Source: Diogma glabrata
Lineage: Eukaryota; Arthropoda; Insecta; Diptera; Cylindrotomidae
Length of the DNA stretch: 64,000 nt
NCBI GenBank assembly: GCA_963693315.1
Contig: OY856188.1
Coordinates: 159,614,013-159,678,012, forward strand
Reading direction: 5' to 3'
Within the stretch, counting starts at the first letter, position 1. The number at the start of each line of letters is the position of its first letter. This document shows positions 50,731 to 62,405 of this stretch, piece after piece. A program made the position numbers and the translations under genes. A model generated the notes under the pieces. The model ran no database searches. It worked only from the letters and a program-made list of their open reading frames with translations, and had not been told where the DNA came from.

Positions 50731-51156
50731 CACTGAAAAAATTTTGTCCTATTATTGATGTTTTTGTAGTTTATTTCAATGAATTTATGCCTTCATTTCC
50801 AGCTTATGTTTCTTTATCCTTCATATAATGTTAAAGGGTATAAGAATTATGTTTGGATAAAAACATTAAAATCTTTAAAATTTTACATAGAATCAACGTC
50901 AAAACGAAATATTCAATCATTAATTTGATGCATAAAATACATATCCTGGAGTCTTAAGTGACTTACATTTCGAAAAAAATTCCTCAAAAGTATGTTTGGA
51001 TCTTTGATTTTAGGTTTCTGAATCCTTATTATTATTACAAAATGCATAGATTAGATGCATAAAATCATAATTTTATTAATATATTCCTTAAATAAAGATT
51101 AGATAACACATTAAAGTATGGAATCCAGATCCTCGGAATTGGATATATTTCCACGG

Positions 51157-51653
<497 letters not shown>

Positions 51654-51751
51654 CGATTTTTCAAACTATTAAAACCAAAATTTTATATATTAAGAAAAAT
51701 TGTAGTTTATTTAGACAAACACTATTTATTACATACAAGTACATATATTTA

Positions 51752-53986
51752 TTACAATAAAGATGGCTTAAAACAAACTTTTGAATCTGGCAATTTGTAT
51801 AAAAGAAATGGTTTCAAATGATGAGATCCTAATTTGATAATATCATAACTTAAATTTAAATTTCCAACTATAAATGCCCTAAAATGAGAATCATACGTTT
51901 CAATATCGCGATATTGTGTAATTAAATATATTTCATCCTTTTGAATTAAAATATCAATTATTATCATTAGTTTACTATTAGTTTTGTCAAATAAATAAAA
52001 GTTTACTTTATATAATGTATTACGAAAGGTAATTGAAGACGCTAATTCATAATTTATACTGCGATCAAAGCCAAGTCTCGGCTGAAGTGAAGCAAAATAC
52101 GGTTTTTCATATATTTGCGAAGTGTTTGTGTTTTCTAATTTATTTATAGATAATAATTGTTTAAAGCCAATGTTTTCCAAAATAGTGTATGTAAATTTAC
52201 TTAAACATTTTTTTCCTATAGAAACAGGAAGATTTTTCCTTGACGTCGTAGCATTAGTATAAAATTTTATGTCTCGATGTTTTGATTCAAATCTCATACA
52301 CCAGTAATTAATGGGCGGACCAGAGCATCTAATAATAGTTGGATAATGCGTAAGAATGTGGTGTTTTGGTTTTAACTGATCATCAAACAATTTATTGTAA
52401 AGATCGTTATGCAATGCTATTTTATTTGCCAATGATGTTAGAACGCTATCATCAAAAGTGTCATATAATAACATCTCCACCACTTCTTCCAGTAAGCATA
52501 TATATTTCCAAACTTGATTATTTCTTGAAACTTTATCACCAATTATAAGTGTAAAAAAGTTTAAAAACTTAGCCGATTCTCGTGCGGATAAACTTAGTTT
52601 TCGATTTTTTAAGTGATCGAGCTTTAGTGCAGGTATTGAATTATTATTTTCCAACTCACCATAATCAAAATATTTGATTCGGTTATTTATTTCATGTAAG
52701 CTAAACATTTTTTTGTCGAAAATAAAATAATAAAGTGAATTAGATAGGCCATATTTTACAACACCCTCAAAACAATCATGCATTATGTCAGCGCAAAAGT
52801 TTTCTGTTACATGAAAACTTGGAAGAGTATTAAATGCCGAATTAAATTTTAGTCCTGTTTGTTGATAATCATCTATACTTAAATCATGATTATAATTGTT
52901 TATATTTCTTAATTTAGTTGTATCTTCATAATGATTTTTAGCAATATCATTTCTGTTAACTTTACAAAATCTACAAGAAAACTTGTGGTTAAATGATCCA
53001 CTAAATCCTAACATTGAATTTAATGCCAAATTATCACCAACTACATTACCCAAAACAAAATAAACTTGATAAACAGAACCATTTACATTTAAAGACAGTC
53101 CCTTGGTTTCTAATGAACTGATAACTTTTAACAAAGGTTTGATACATCTATTATACCCATATGTCTTTATTATAGAACTTTTTATGAACATAGCCGAGAA
53201 AATAGACGACAAAGAAGAAAACTCTAATGGTAGTACTGGAAAATTAAAATAAAATGCTGCTATGGATTGACTACCTGCATGCGCACCCAAAGTATTGCCT
53301 GTTTCAAAATCGTCATAATACAGGTTAATAGGAATAACATACTTTTCACCATATTTATTTGTCTTTTTCTTCCAATGATCTAGTTGGACTGAATTGGAAA
53401 TATTTGAAGAACTATTTTCGTTTAAAGTTTTAATATTTTGCAGAGTTTGCACTAAAACGTCCGGCATTTCAAAAAATTTACGAATTTGAAATTGAATCGG
53501 CATTAGAACTCCTATTGAGACTTTTTTGCCAAATTCAGTATGTCCCCTTTTTACTACTTCTGAAATTTCAGTGTGAATAACGAAAGATTTAATCGTTTTA
53601 TACAAATCAAGACTCTCCAGTTTTTTTAAGAGTAAAAACTCACTGTGAATTTCCTTGAAAGGATTTTCGCAAGTATCGAATAACAACTCGCACAAATTGC
53701 GTTTTTCGTTATCAGATATACACGGTAATACTTGCTGTTTTAACTCAGTCACAATATTTTTTAAAACTAAATTTGAAATTTCTGACATTATTGTTTTTAG
53801 CAAAGTGTTCGTCATATTGTTATTACTATTTAATTTACACACAAAAAGTAACATAAAATCAAAAATTTTTTTTTGGAAAGCTGATGGACTAATAAGTGGT
53901 TCAATTTTTATTCCAGTTGGTAAATTAACACAAACAGACTTTTTAGTAGAACTTGTATTTAGATCAATCGAACTCAACGAATTGCT
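51752..53986 (-). CDS. EnSpm/CACTA-like transposase, catalytic part
   Basis: The frame is uninterrupted over 741 codons. Candidate catalytic positions are [18 protein letters not shown] (first Asp, residue about 222), [18 protein letters not shown] (second Asp, about 395) and [19 protein letters not shown] (Glu, about 560). A Cys/His pair between them (CRFCKVNR) may bind zinc. The D-x-MH and FE signatures resemble Tnp2/CACTA-type DDE transposases; the family call is inferred from these motifs. The frame begins at a non-ATG codon one base out of phase with the zinc-finger frame upstream. The true protein therefore probably starts at 54240, with a frameshift or very small intron near 53974-53990. 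Confidence 0.75.
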   Translation of the reverse strand, partial: SNSLSSIDLNTSSTKKSVCVNLPTGIKIEPLISPSAFQKKIFDFMLLFVCKLNSNNNMTNTLLKTIMSEISNLVLKNIVTELKQQVLPCISDNEKRNLCELLFDTCENPFKEIHSEFLLLKKLESLDLYKTIKSFVIHTEISEVVKRGHTEFGKKVSIGVLMPIQFQIRKFFEMPDVLVQTLQNIKTLNENSSSNISNSVQLDHWKKKTNKYGEKYVIPINLYYDDFETGNTLGAHAGSQSIAAFYFNFPVLPLEFSSLSSIFSAMFIKSSIIKTYGYNRCIKPLLKVISSLETKGLSLNVNGSVYQVYFVLGNVVGDNLALNSMLGFSGSFNHKFSCRFCKVNRNDIAKNHYEDTTKLRNINNYNHDLSIDDYQQTGLKFNSAFNTLPSFHVTENFCADIMHDCFEGVVKYGLSNSLYYFIFDKKMFSLHEINNRIKYFDYGELENNNSIPALKLDHLKNRKLSLSARESAKFLNFFTLIIGDKVSRNNQVWKYICLLEEVVEMLLYDTFDDSVLTSLANKIALHNDLYNKLFDDQLKPKHHILTHYPTIIRCSGPPINYWCMRFESKHRDIKFYTNATTSRKNLPVSIGKKCLSKFTYTILENIGFKQLLSINKLENTNTSQIYEKPYFASLQPRLGFDRSINYELASSITFRNTLYKVNFYLFDKTNSKLMIIIDILIQKDEIYLITQYRDIETYDSHFRAFIVGNLNLSYDIIKLGSHHLKPFLLYKLPDSKVCFKPSLL

Positions 53987-54240
53987 TCATTAGGCGAACT
54001 TTTTTTAAAATTTTCATAATTCATTTTTGGTTTTTGCATATCGATTGTATCATCTAAATTATACTTTTTACATTTATTATAGTGACGTTTTAAGCTACTT
54101 GAATCATTAAAGGATGAAAAACATTTCAAATTAGGGCATTTATAAATAGAACGATTAGGTTTAAATCCATGAACTAATTTTAAATGATTAACCAAAATAT
54201 TTATATCGGAACAAAAATAATTGCATTGGTCACAATTCAT
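53974..54240 (-). CDS. C2H2 zinc-finger N-terminus of the transposase
   Basis: It starts with an ATG giving MNCDQCNYFCSDINILVNH and a finger CDQC...HLKLVH. A second finger follows (CPNLKCFSSFNDSSSLKRHY, then KC). The frame ends in TGA at 53974, overlapping the transposase frame. N-terminal C2H2 fingers are a plausible DNA-binding module for recognising the transposon ends. It is a separate ORF only if the frame break is real. Confidence 0.7.
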   Translation of the reverse strand: MNCDQCNYFCSDINILVNHLKLVHGFKPNRSIYKCPNLKCFSSFNDSSSLKRHYNKCKKYNLDDTIDMQKPKMNYENFKKSSPNEAIR

Positions 54241-54464
54241 TTTGCGAATAGTTAATTATGTAAACTTATTATTTCAAGTAAAGTTCAATTTATGTAGGAC
54301 AAAATGTAAGTACCTGTAGTACCTTAAGCATTTAAAAATTATAAATTTCAATATATAATATTGAATTTGTGTCGACTGACAAAAATATAAAATTATTTTA
54401 TAAAAGTAGGTATACTTTTATGTTGGTGATTTAAGTGATTGTGTCACCTTATTTATCGTAATTT

Positions 54465-57400
54465 CTAACTATTTTTTGCCAAATTCAATTCTTTTAATAA
54501 GGAATTAATTTCATTATCTAGTTTATCGGATGCCGTTTTAATATTGAAAAAATACTTTTGTATGAATAACCATACTTTATATGATTCTACGGAATAATTC
54601 AAATTAAAGGCAAAATGAATTTTAAATGTTGTGGTTAGACAATCTAAAATATTTGTAAATGTGTAAAATATATCGTCGTAGCACGACACATATTCATTGC
54701 TGCCTAAAATAATAATTAAGGGTTGTTGAGTCAATCCATATAAAGCATAAGTGTCTCTTTTTTCTTGCAGTATATTTCGAACATTGTTAAGTGGTCCTTT
54801 CGTTTCAAGAAAAAATGAATCGATCGAATTTTGGGTTGATATCTTCCAAATTTTTTTATCAATTTTTCGCACTGCACGGCACGATGGTTTTAAAATAAAA
54901 TGTAGTGCCTTAAAAATATATATAATTTTATCATCTGGAAGAAAACAGAAAATGATAATATATAATAAACATTTATATAACAAAATTTTTATTAGTTTTG
55001 GTTTTGTTTATATATTTTAAAGTACTATTTTATCGTTTGCAATATGGTATAATACATTTTTTGTCTACAACTAACTCATAACATACACTAACGATACTTG
55101 TGTTTGTTCAAGGATTACATTTTATTTACTACCGAAATCATTTGCTACCATCAAAAAAATAAAAAAGGTTCATATAAACAAATGTATTCTTATTCTTATT
55201 CAAATTTCTTTTACTATCTACTGTAGATCCCGACTAACATTATGTAAGGGCTCAGATCTGGGCCAGATACCGCTTTTCCTACCACTGATAGGGTCCGCAT
55301 CAGGAACCCTAAACAAGCCCTGATCAGGAATGTAACGCCTCACTCTATCCAAACTGGATCAGGCAGCCAGATTAGAACCGAACCAGGACCGGATCAGTTC
55401 AAATAAAGCATTTATTAGTAAGTTAATGACAAAATGTACAATTTTTGTAAATACGTTAATTTAAGAATGTCCAATAAATTCGTTTATAAAGTATTCTAAC
55501 TCTAAACTTACCTATATGTCATCATAACCAAACGCAAAGAAGCGATAACTAAAGTATAAATGAAAGTTTGCAAACTATATATATGTAAAATGGATAGTAC
55601 TCTAGTGAAGTTTAAAGAAACTAAATTTATTCAAATGAAATAGGGCTCAGATCAGGACAAATAGGGCATAACTTAATTGAAAAATCAAATATTATTTTGA
55701 TCCGGCTCAGATCCGGCATTTACTACTAGGGATGAGATAGGTTTTCGTGGTCCGGGCCGGATCAGGACAAATAGGGCGTGCCCTATCAGTGAAATCATGT
55801 ATGATCATAATAAGGCATGCCTGAACAAGATGCTAGTCGGGATACTACGGAAGTGAATAGCTACTGAAGTTGAACTCAGATATTATCCACGTTTTCGAAC
55901 ACTCTGTAAACATGAATATTACTTACCGTTAGATCCTGCTTCTTGTAATTTAAATTTTCCTTTTAATTTGTTTTTCAAAATAGGTACAATCTTTTTTTCA
56001 AATTCATCCCACTTTGTTTTTAAAATGTGCGATGCATCAGGATATAACATTTCAAATTCCATGTCAACCTAATATAAGAATATATTGAAAATACAAAATT
56101 AAAATACTGATTATAGTGTTTTAGTTTAATTTTTACCAGTCTATAACCATCCGGATGAAGATAAATAAGCCACTCTTTGTAAAAATCTATGTTGTTTTTT
56201 TGTTGTTTTTTAAGTTCTTCTTGTCGCCCTTTAAATGTGTCCTTGAACTTAATTTCAACCGTACTCCACGGGACCTCCATATAAGAAAGCCATTCTTTAT
56301 TTTTTTGGAAAGTTTCATCATTAGAATCCTTATTTTCTATCGCTTGAGACGGAGTATCTGTAAAATACATAATTATTAATATTTTGTTTGTAAAATAATT
56401 TGTAATATTCATTATATATTCATTGTAATATTCATTAACTGAGTTTACTCTAATAAACATTTTCATGCAACAAACATTTAAAAAAATTTTTCTGGTGTAA
56501 AATAGCTCAGGATATAACAAAACCAAACTTATTTGCTAGATTTTATTTTTAGTAAGAAAGTTGCGATTGATAACTTTAAAAAATTTTATATATCCTACCA
56601 GTTTCGTTTTCCGTTAAATTTTTTATCCGCTTAGGTTTTCCATAGTATCCTATTTTGTTCAAACGCGGTGCCTGATTTCTATACTTGTTGTATAACCGTC
56701 CTGTGGGTCGACATTTTCCCACTCGATGATAATACAAATTCTGTAAAAAAATACAATGTATATTTTGGGAAACACTGATTAAATGCATTACAATTACTTT
56801 ATCTTCACCCAGAAATGTTTGTTCGATATCATTGCTTATTCTTTCGAAATCATCATAACTCATAGGTATATTGGCAGTATAATGATATTCCAAAATAAAA
56901 TTTACTAGCATTTTCTTCCCAATATCGTCCAAATTGGGTGGACTCATGCTATTATAGCACTGCAAAATTTTTTTTCCACGATCAGTATTTAAAAACTGAT
57001 TTAAGCTCTGTAACAAAAAAGGTAGACTTTTTGAACTGACATTTTCAATTTTCATCGTAGCATTGTTTATTATATTTACAATTTTTTTTTAAATATGTAA
57101 GATTTTTTATTAAAATTTAAAGCTATACTTACGAATCGTGCAGAATTTGGAACAGGGTAAGTCAAAGCTGGTGTATTATTATTTTGTTCAGGGTGATTTT
57201 CAAACCACTCATTAACAGAACTGGTCACTGACTCTGTTGTAGTTGTTGAAGACAATAGTTCAAGTTGAATTTTATAACCCTAAAATATTAAAAACGAAAT
57301 CAGGTATAGTATACCACTTTAAATTATAAAATAAACTAGTTACTTTAGATTGCCGCCATTCTGTTATCTTGGCACGAAGTCGAGCTTTTTTAGATGCTTC

Positions 57401-57928
57401 ATTGTATGTTGGAAACATGGCATCTTAATCTCGCTCCGTCAGTAATTTGAGATCACTAGCTCGATCATATCCACCAGCTGCAACAAAAATGAAATATTTC
57501 ATCTTCCGTGAACATATTTAAAATTAATCTGATGTTATACCTGCAAACTTATCCTTTAAATTTAGAAGGTCCCAGTCTTTTAGAACTTCTTCCAACTCAT
57601 TAAGAGATTCCTGGATTGCAGGTTCTTCTTGGTTCTCGTTTAAAATTTGTATGTGTTGAAATTCATCGGGAGTTTGATTTTCCGTTGAATCGACTTTCAT
57701 TTGAGGACCCAGATTTGTATCAGTTCCGTCATTATTTGGAACTAACAGAATATTGTGCATGGTGCAAAATTCGTTGAGTTGATTTATAAATGTAAATTCC
57801 TCTAGAGACGTTTCTACAAATTATTGAGATTTAAACTAATATAATATACGCACAATGAATATAATCTAAACAAACAAAACATTTCAATTCAAAGAAATAA
57901 GCATTAACTAACCTTTGTTTTCAGCCAT
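54465..57928 (-). pseudogene. Nine-exon transposon accessory gene (584 codons, one nonsense codon)
   Basis: Nine minus-strand exons join in phase with GT-AG introns: 57913-57928, 57541-57813, 57344-57477, 57133-57279, 56798-57007, 56599-56740, 56137-56357, 55927-56068 and 54465-54934. They total 1755 nt. The start MAENK lies at 57928. A possible SAM-like helix bundle spans exons 2-3 (EVLKDWDLLNLKDKF, GGYDRASDLKLL). Exon 3 continues with basic helices (KKARLRAKITEWRQSK). Exon 6 holds a short Arg/Lys block (NKYRNQAPRLNKIGYYGKPK). The last exon has LKPSCRAVRKIDKKIW, DSFFLE, then TTFKIHFAFNLNYS and KYFFNIKTASDKLDNEI. I do not know its function; similar proteins exist as unnamed genes in animal genomes as far as I recall. 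The only defect seen is a TAA at 57425-57427. Confidence 0.7.
55227..55843. mobile_element. MITE-like element in the last intron of the accessory gene
   Basis: The ends are inverted (ATCCCGACTA and TAGTCGGGAT). The interior is GC-richer with scattered inverted phrases (CTCAGATC, GGACCGGATCAG and CCGGATCAGGACAAATAGGG). It lies wholly between exons 8 and 9, so splicing need not be disturbed. No ORF or clear target duplication is seen. Confidence 0.65.
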
Positions 57929-58737
57929 GTTACTTAGAATTTATTAATTATTATAATATGTTTAAGTGAAAATAATATCAAAATATATATGGTTAATAGG
58001 TGTAATATGTGTATTAGTTTAAATGCAATTTCAAAGATTTCTAATAGCAAACGATAAGTAAAAAAACAAAACCATAAAATAAGCTTTATAATAAAATTAT
58101 AGAAATTTGATTACCTAATTTTAAATTTTTTTTAATTATGTATTATAACACTTCACATTTATTAAATCACAAATCACACTTTACACTATTTTAATTTTAT
58201 TTAGTTTTAATTTTGAGCCTATACGTTTTAAAACTCGTCTTAAACGTTAAACACTTTTAAGCGAAATAATTCGTTTGAACAAAAAACAGGTTTTCACATA
58301 ACATTGGTTAACCGTTATGATTTGACAATATTTTAGGCTGAAAAACATTGAATACAATATTTAAACAAATTAGATTAAAATTTATGCAGAAAAAACATTG
58401 AATTAAGTCAAGTTTGAGATTCAATTTTATGTAAAATATACATAAAACTTATGAAACTACATATGCCATAATTTGAGGCTTATTTTATTTGATTTTATGT
58501 TTTTTTACAATAAAGAATGACTTTTTTATTAAATCGTTCCTTATTTTAATGGAAAATAGATACATTAAAAAAATGATTTGTTTCATGAAATGTAAACTGA
58601 ACGTATGGATTGTTTTGAGGAAACTTTTCTTTATATATATGTATATTCATTTATTTTGTCTTAGAATAAGGAAAATTGCGATTCCTTGAAACAAAAACAG
58701 TCAATCATAAAATTTATGCTCAAAAATTTTTTCAGTG

Positions 58738-58800
58738 TATAGATTTAATAGTATACTGAACAGAAACATAGTAGTAAAGGTCCAATGATTATAAAACAAA
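58738..58800 (-). pseudogene. BEL/Pao gag fragment beyond the transposon
   Basis: The minus strand reads YVSVQYTIKSI up to the insertion point. Joining this to 50730 keeps the BEL frame and gives a plausible approach to the Cys-rich motif. An in-frame stop occurs 18 codons upstream, so this BEL gag is broken or the assignment is wrong. The gap follows immediately. Confidence 0.4.
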
Positions 58801-59000
58801 NNNNNNNNNNNNNNNNNNNNNNNNNNNNNNNNNNNNNNNNNNNNNNNNNNNNNNNNNNNNNNNNNNNNNNNNNNNNNNNNNNNNNNNNNNNNNNNNNNNN
58901 NNNNNNNNNNNNNNNNNNNNNNNNNNNNNNNNNNNNNNNNNNNNNNNNNNNNNNNNNNNNNNNNNNNNNNNNNNNNNNNNNNNNNNNNNNNNNNNNNNNN
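58801..59000. other. Assembly gap (200 N)
   Basis: This is the second fixed-size gap. The missing BEL gag and 5' LTR probably lie here or were collapsed. Frames through it are meaningless. Confidence 1.
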
Positions 59001-59089
59001 TGACGCTTAACAAATATCATCTTGGGTTATTTTGTCCCATCTAGCATGGTTCTCGAGATAAAAGCCTGGCATTTTTTAAAAAACTCACC

Positions 59090-59426
<337 letters not shown>

Positions 59427-60429
59427 CAATTTCACGCAAGTTCAGCAAATTTTTGGGAAATTTTGACTTGACCCCTTTTAATTTTGATTATTTTTTGTTT
59501 ATAGATAGTCTTTGATAAATAAAAAATACAAGTTCTCTTAGAATTTTTTTTTCGACCAGGGGTCTTCACAGGGTGCCCCTCAATTTTTTGTTATTTTGTG
59601 ATGTGACTGCATTTTGACGAGCGATTGTAGAAAAACTACTGAATCGATTTTCATAAATGATATGTCGTTGAATAGGTATTAGAACAAAGTTTTCAAAAAT
59701 GTACACTGTTAGTTTTTTGAAATAATTTTTAACGGTGTAACATAAGAAAAAAACGGTGTAATTGAAAAAAAGATGGCATAGCCTCTTTTTTTTTTTTTTC
59801 TAAACTAAATTGAAGCTTATTTTATATCTAACCACTTGTGAAAGTTGAGGACACGCGTTATTTTTGTTTTAAAGATAAAATTCGTTGTGCATATGACTGT
59901 CGGGAATCAGTTTTTTTTGTTCTGAAGGAAAATTATAAAAATGGCGTTATAAACTAAGAGATATTTTTTTTATGTTAAATATCAAATATTTTATTATTAG
60001 ATGAACTTTTTAAAATATTATAAAAATTATATATGTAGTACAATAAATAAAATAAATACAATTGCTAAAAATGATTTACTTATTTTATAAACAGAACTTT
60101 CTTTTGAATAGGAAAGCACTTCTGCAATTATTTTCTTTGTATTAGATGGCATAAAAAATGAAATGTTTATTTATCACTTTTAGTAATCACTTGTCACTCT
60201 TATAAAAAATAATTTGACAGTCTTGACTGCAAACAAAAAAGCCGTATAAACAACTAAATCTATTTAGGAACTTTTGACTGGAGAAGTATTATGTTCGTAT
60301 TATGTTATTATGGAATCATAAAGTAAAAGATTGTTTTTCAACATTAAATTACAAATATTTTATTATTGAATAAACTTTTTAAAATATCATACAAATTATA
60401 TATGTGAAAATAAATATAGTTATTAAAAA

Positions 60430-60793
60430 TTATTTACTTATTTTACATTCAAAAGTTTCTTTTGAGTTGGAAAACATTTTTGCATTTATTGTCTTAGTAT
60501 CTACTGGTACAAAAGAATGAAATTTTTGAGTTCCACTTATAGTAATCGCATTTTTATATCGATTTTGTAATTTTTCTTTTGTTAATTGATATTCATTTTT
60601 ATCGGGGTATCCAAAGTTCATGGTAGATTCCCATTTTAAAGCCCATTCGAAAAGTTTTTTTGGTGTATCAATAATATTATCTTCGCTCGTCATACTATAA
60701 CGGTGTGCAGCACGCTTCAGTGTACCACCAATTCCATCACAAGGTCCCTTTCCATGGCTGGTAGCATGAAAATGCCATTCAGCGTCAACCTTT
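60430..60793 (-). pseudogene. Transposon-derived ORF fragment, left arm copy
   Basis: The frame is open from the arm centre: DAEWHFHATSHGKGPCDGIG, GTLKRAAHRYS, then DTPKKLFEWALKWE, and ends FECKISK with a stop. The HATSHGKGPCDGIGGTLKR stretch is familiar from insect and cnidarian transposon-like proteins, but I cannot name the superfamily. The N-terminal part is cut off at the palindrome centre. Confidence 0.55.
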
Positions 60794-60831
60794 AAGTCTT
60801 CTTTATGGTGGCATAAGTTAATTAGTTAATT

Positions 60832-61195
60832 TAAGGTTGACGCTGAATGGCATTTTCATGCTACCAGCCATGGAAAGGGACCTTGTGATGGAATTGGTGG
60901 TACACTGAAGCGTGCTGCACATCGTTATAGTATGGCGAGCGAAGATAATATTATTGATACACCAAAAAAACTTTTCGAATGGGCTTTAAAATGGGAATCT
61001 ACCATGAACTTTGGATACGCCGATAAAAATGAATATCAATTAACAAAAGAAAAATTACAAAATCGATATAAAAATGCGATTACTATAAGTGGAACTCAAA
61101 AATTTCATTCTTTTGTACCAGTAGATACTAAGACAATAAATGCAAAAATGTTTTCCAACTCAAAAGAAACTTTTGAATGTAAAATAAGTAAATAA
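60832..61195 (+). pseudogene. Transposon-derived ORF fragment, right arm copy
   Basis: This is the same protein as the left arm copy with only two or three residue changes (MTSED to MASED, GYPDK to GYADK). Its 3' exon-like end is followed near 61440-61560 by a degraded second copy of the C-terminal coding stretch (a SNTKKIIAEVLSYSKKVLFIK-like reading). Confidence 0.55.
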
Positions 61196-62190
61196 TTTTT
61201 AATAACTATATTTATTTTCACATATATAATTTGTATGATATTTTAAAAAGTTTATTCAATAATAAAATATTTGTAATTTAATGTTGAAAAACAATCTTTT
61301 ACTTTATGATTCCATAATAACATAATACGAACATAATACTTCTCCAGTCAAAAGTTCCTAAATAGATTTAGTTGTTTATACGGCTTTTTTGTTTGCAGTC
61401 AAGACTGTCAAATTATTTTTTATAAGAGTGACAAGTGATTACTAAAAGTGATAAATAAACATTTCATTTTTTATGCCATCTAATACAAAGAAAATAATTG
61501 CAGAAGTGCTTTCCTATTCAAAGAAAGTTCTGTTTATAAAATAAGTAAATCATTTTTAGCAATTGTATTTATTTTATTTATTGTACTACATATATAATTT
61601 TTATAATATTTTAAAAAGTTCATCTAATAATAAAATATTTGATATTTAACATAAAAAAAATATCACTTAGTTTATAACGCCATTTTTATAATTTTCCTTC
61701 AGAACAAAAAAAACTGATTCCCGACAGTCATATGCACAACGAATTTTATCTTTAAAACAAAAAATAACGCGTGTCCTCAACTTTCACAAGTGGTTAGATA
61801 TAAAATAAGCTTCAATTTAGTTTAAAAAAAAAAAAAAAAAGAGGCTATGCCATCTTTTTTTCAATTACACCGTTTTTTTCTTATGTTACACCGTTAAAAA
61901 TTATTTCAAAAAATTAACAGTGTACATTTTTAAAAACTTTGTTCTAATACCTATTCAACGACATATCATTTATGAAAATCGATTCAGTAGTTTTTCTACA
62001 ATCGCTCGTCAAAATGCAGTCACATCACAAAATAACAAAAAATTGAGGGGCACCCTGTGAAGACCCCTGGTCGAAAAAAAAAATTCTAAGAGAACTTGTA
62101 TTTTTTATTTATCAAAGACTATCTATAAACAAAAAATAATCAAAATTAAAAGGGGTCAACTCAAAACGTTGTTGAATCTTCGTGAAATTG

Positions 62191-62404
<214 letters not shown>

Positions 62405-62405
62405 T

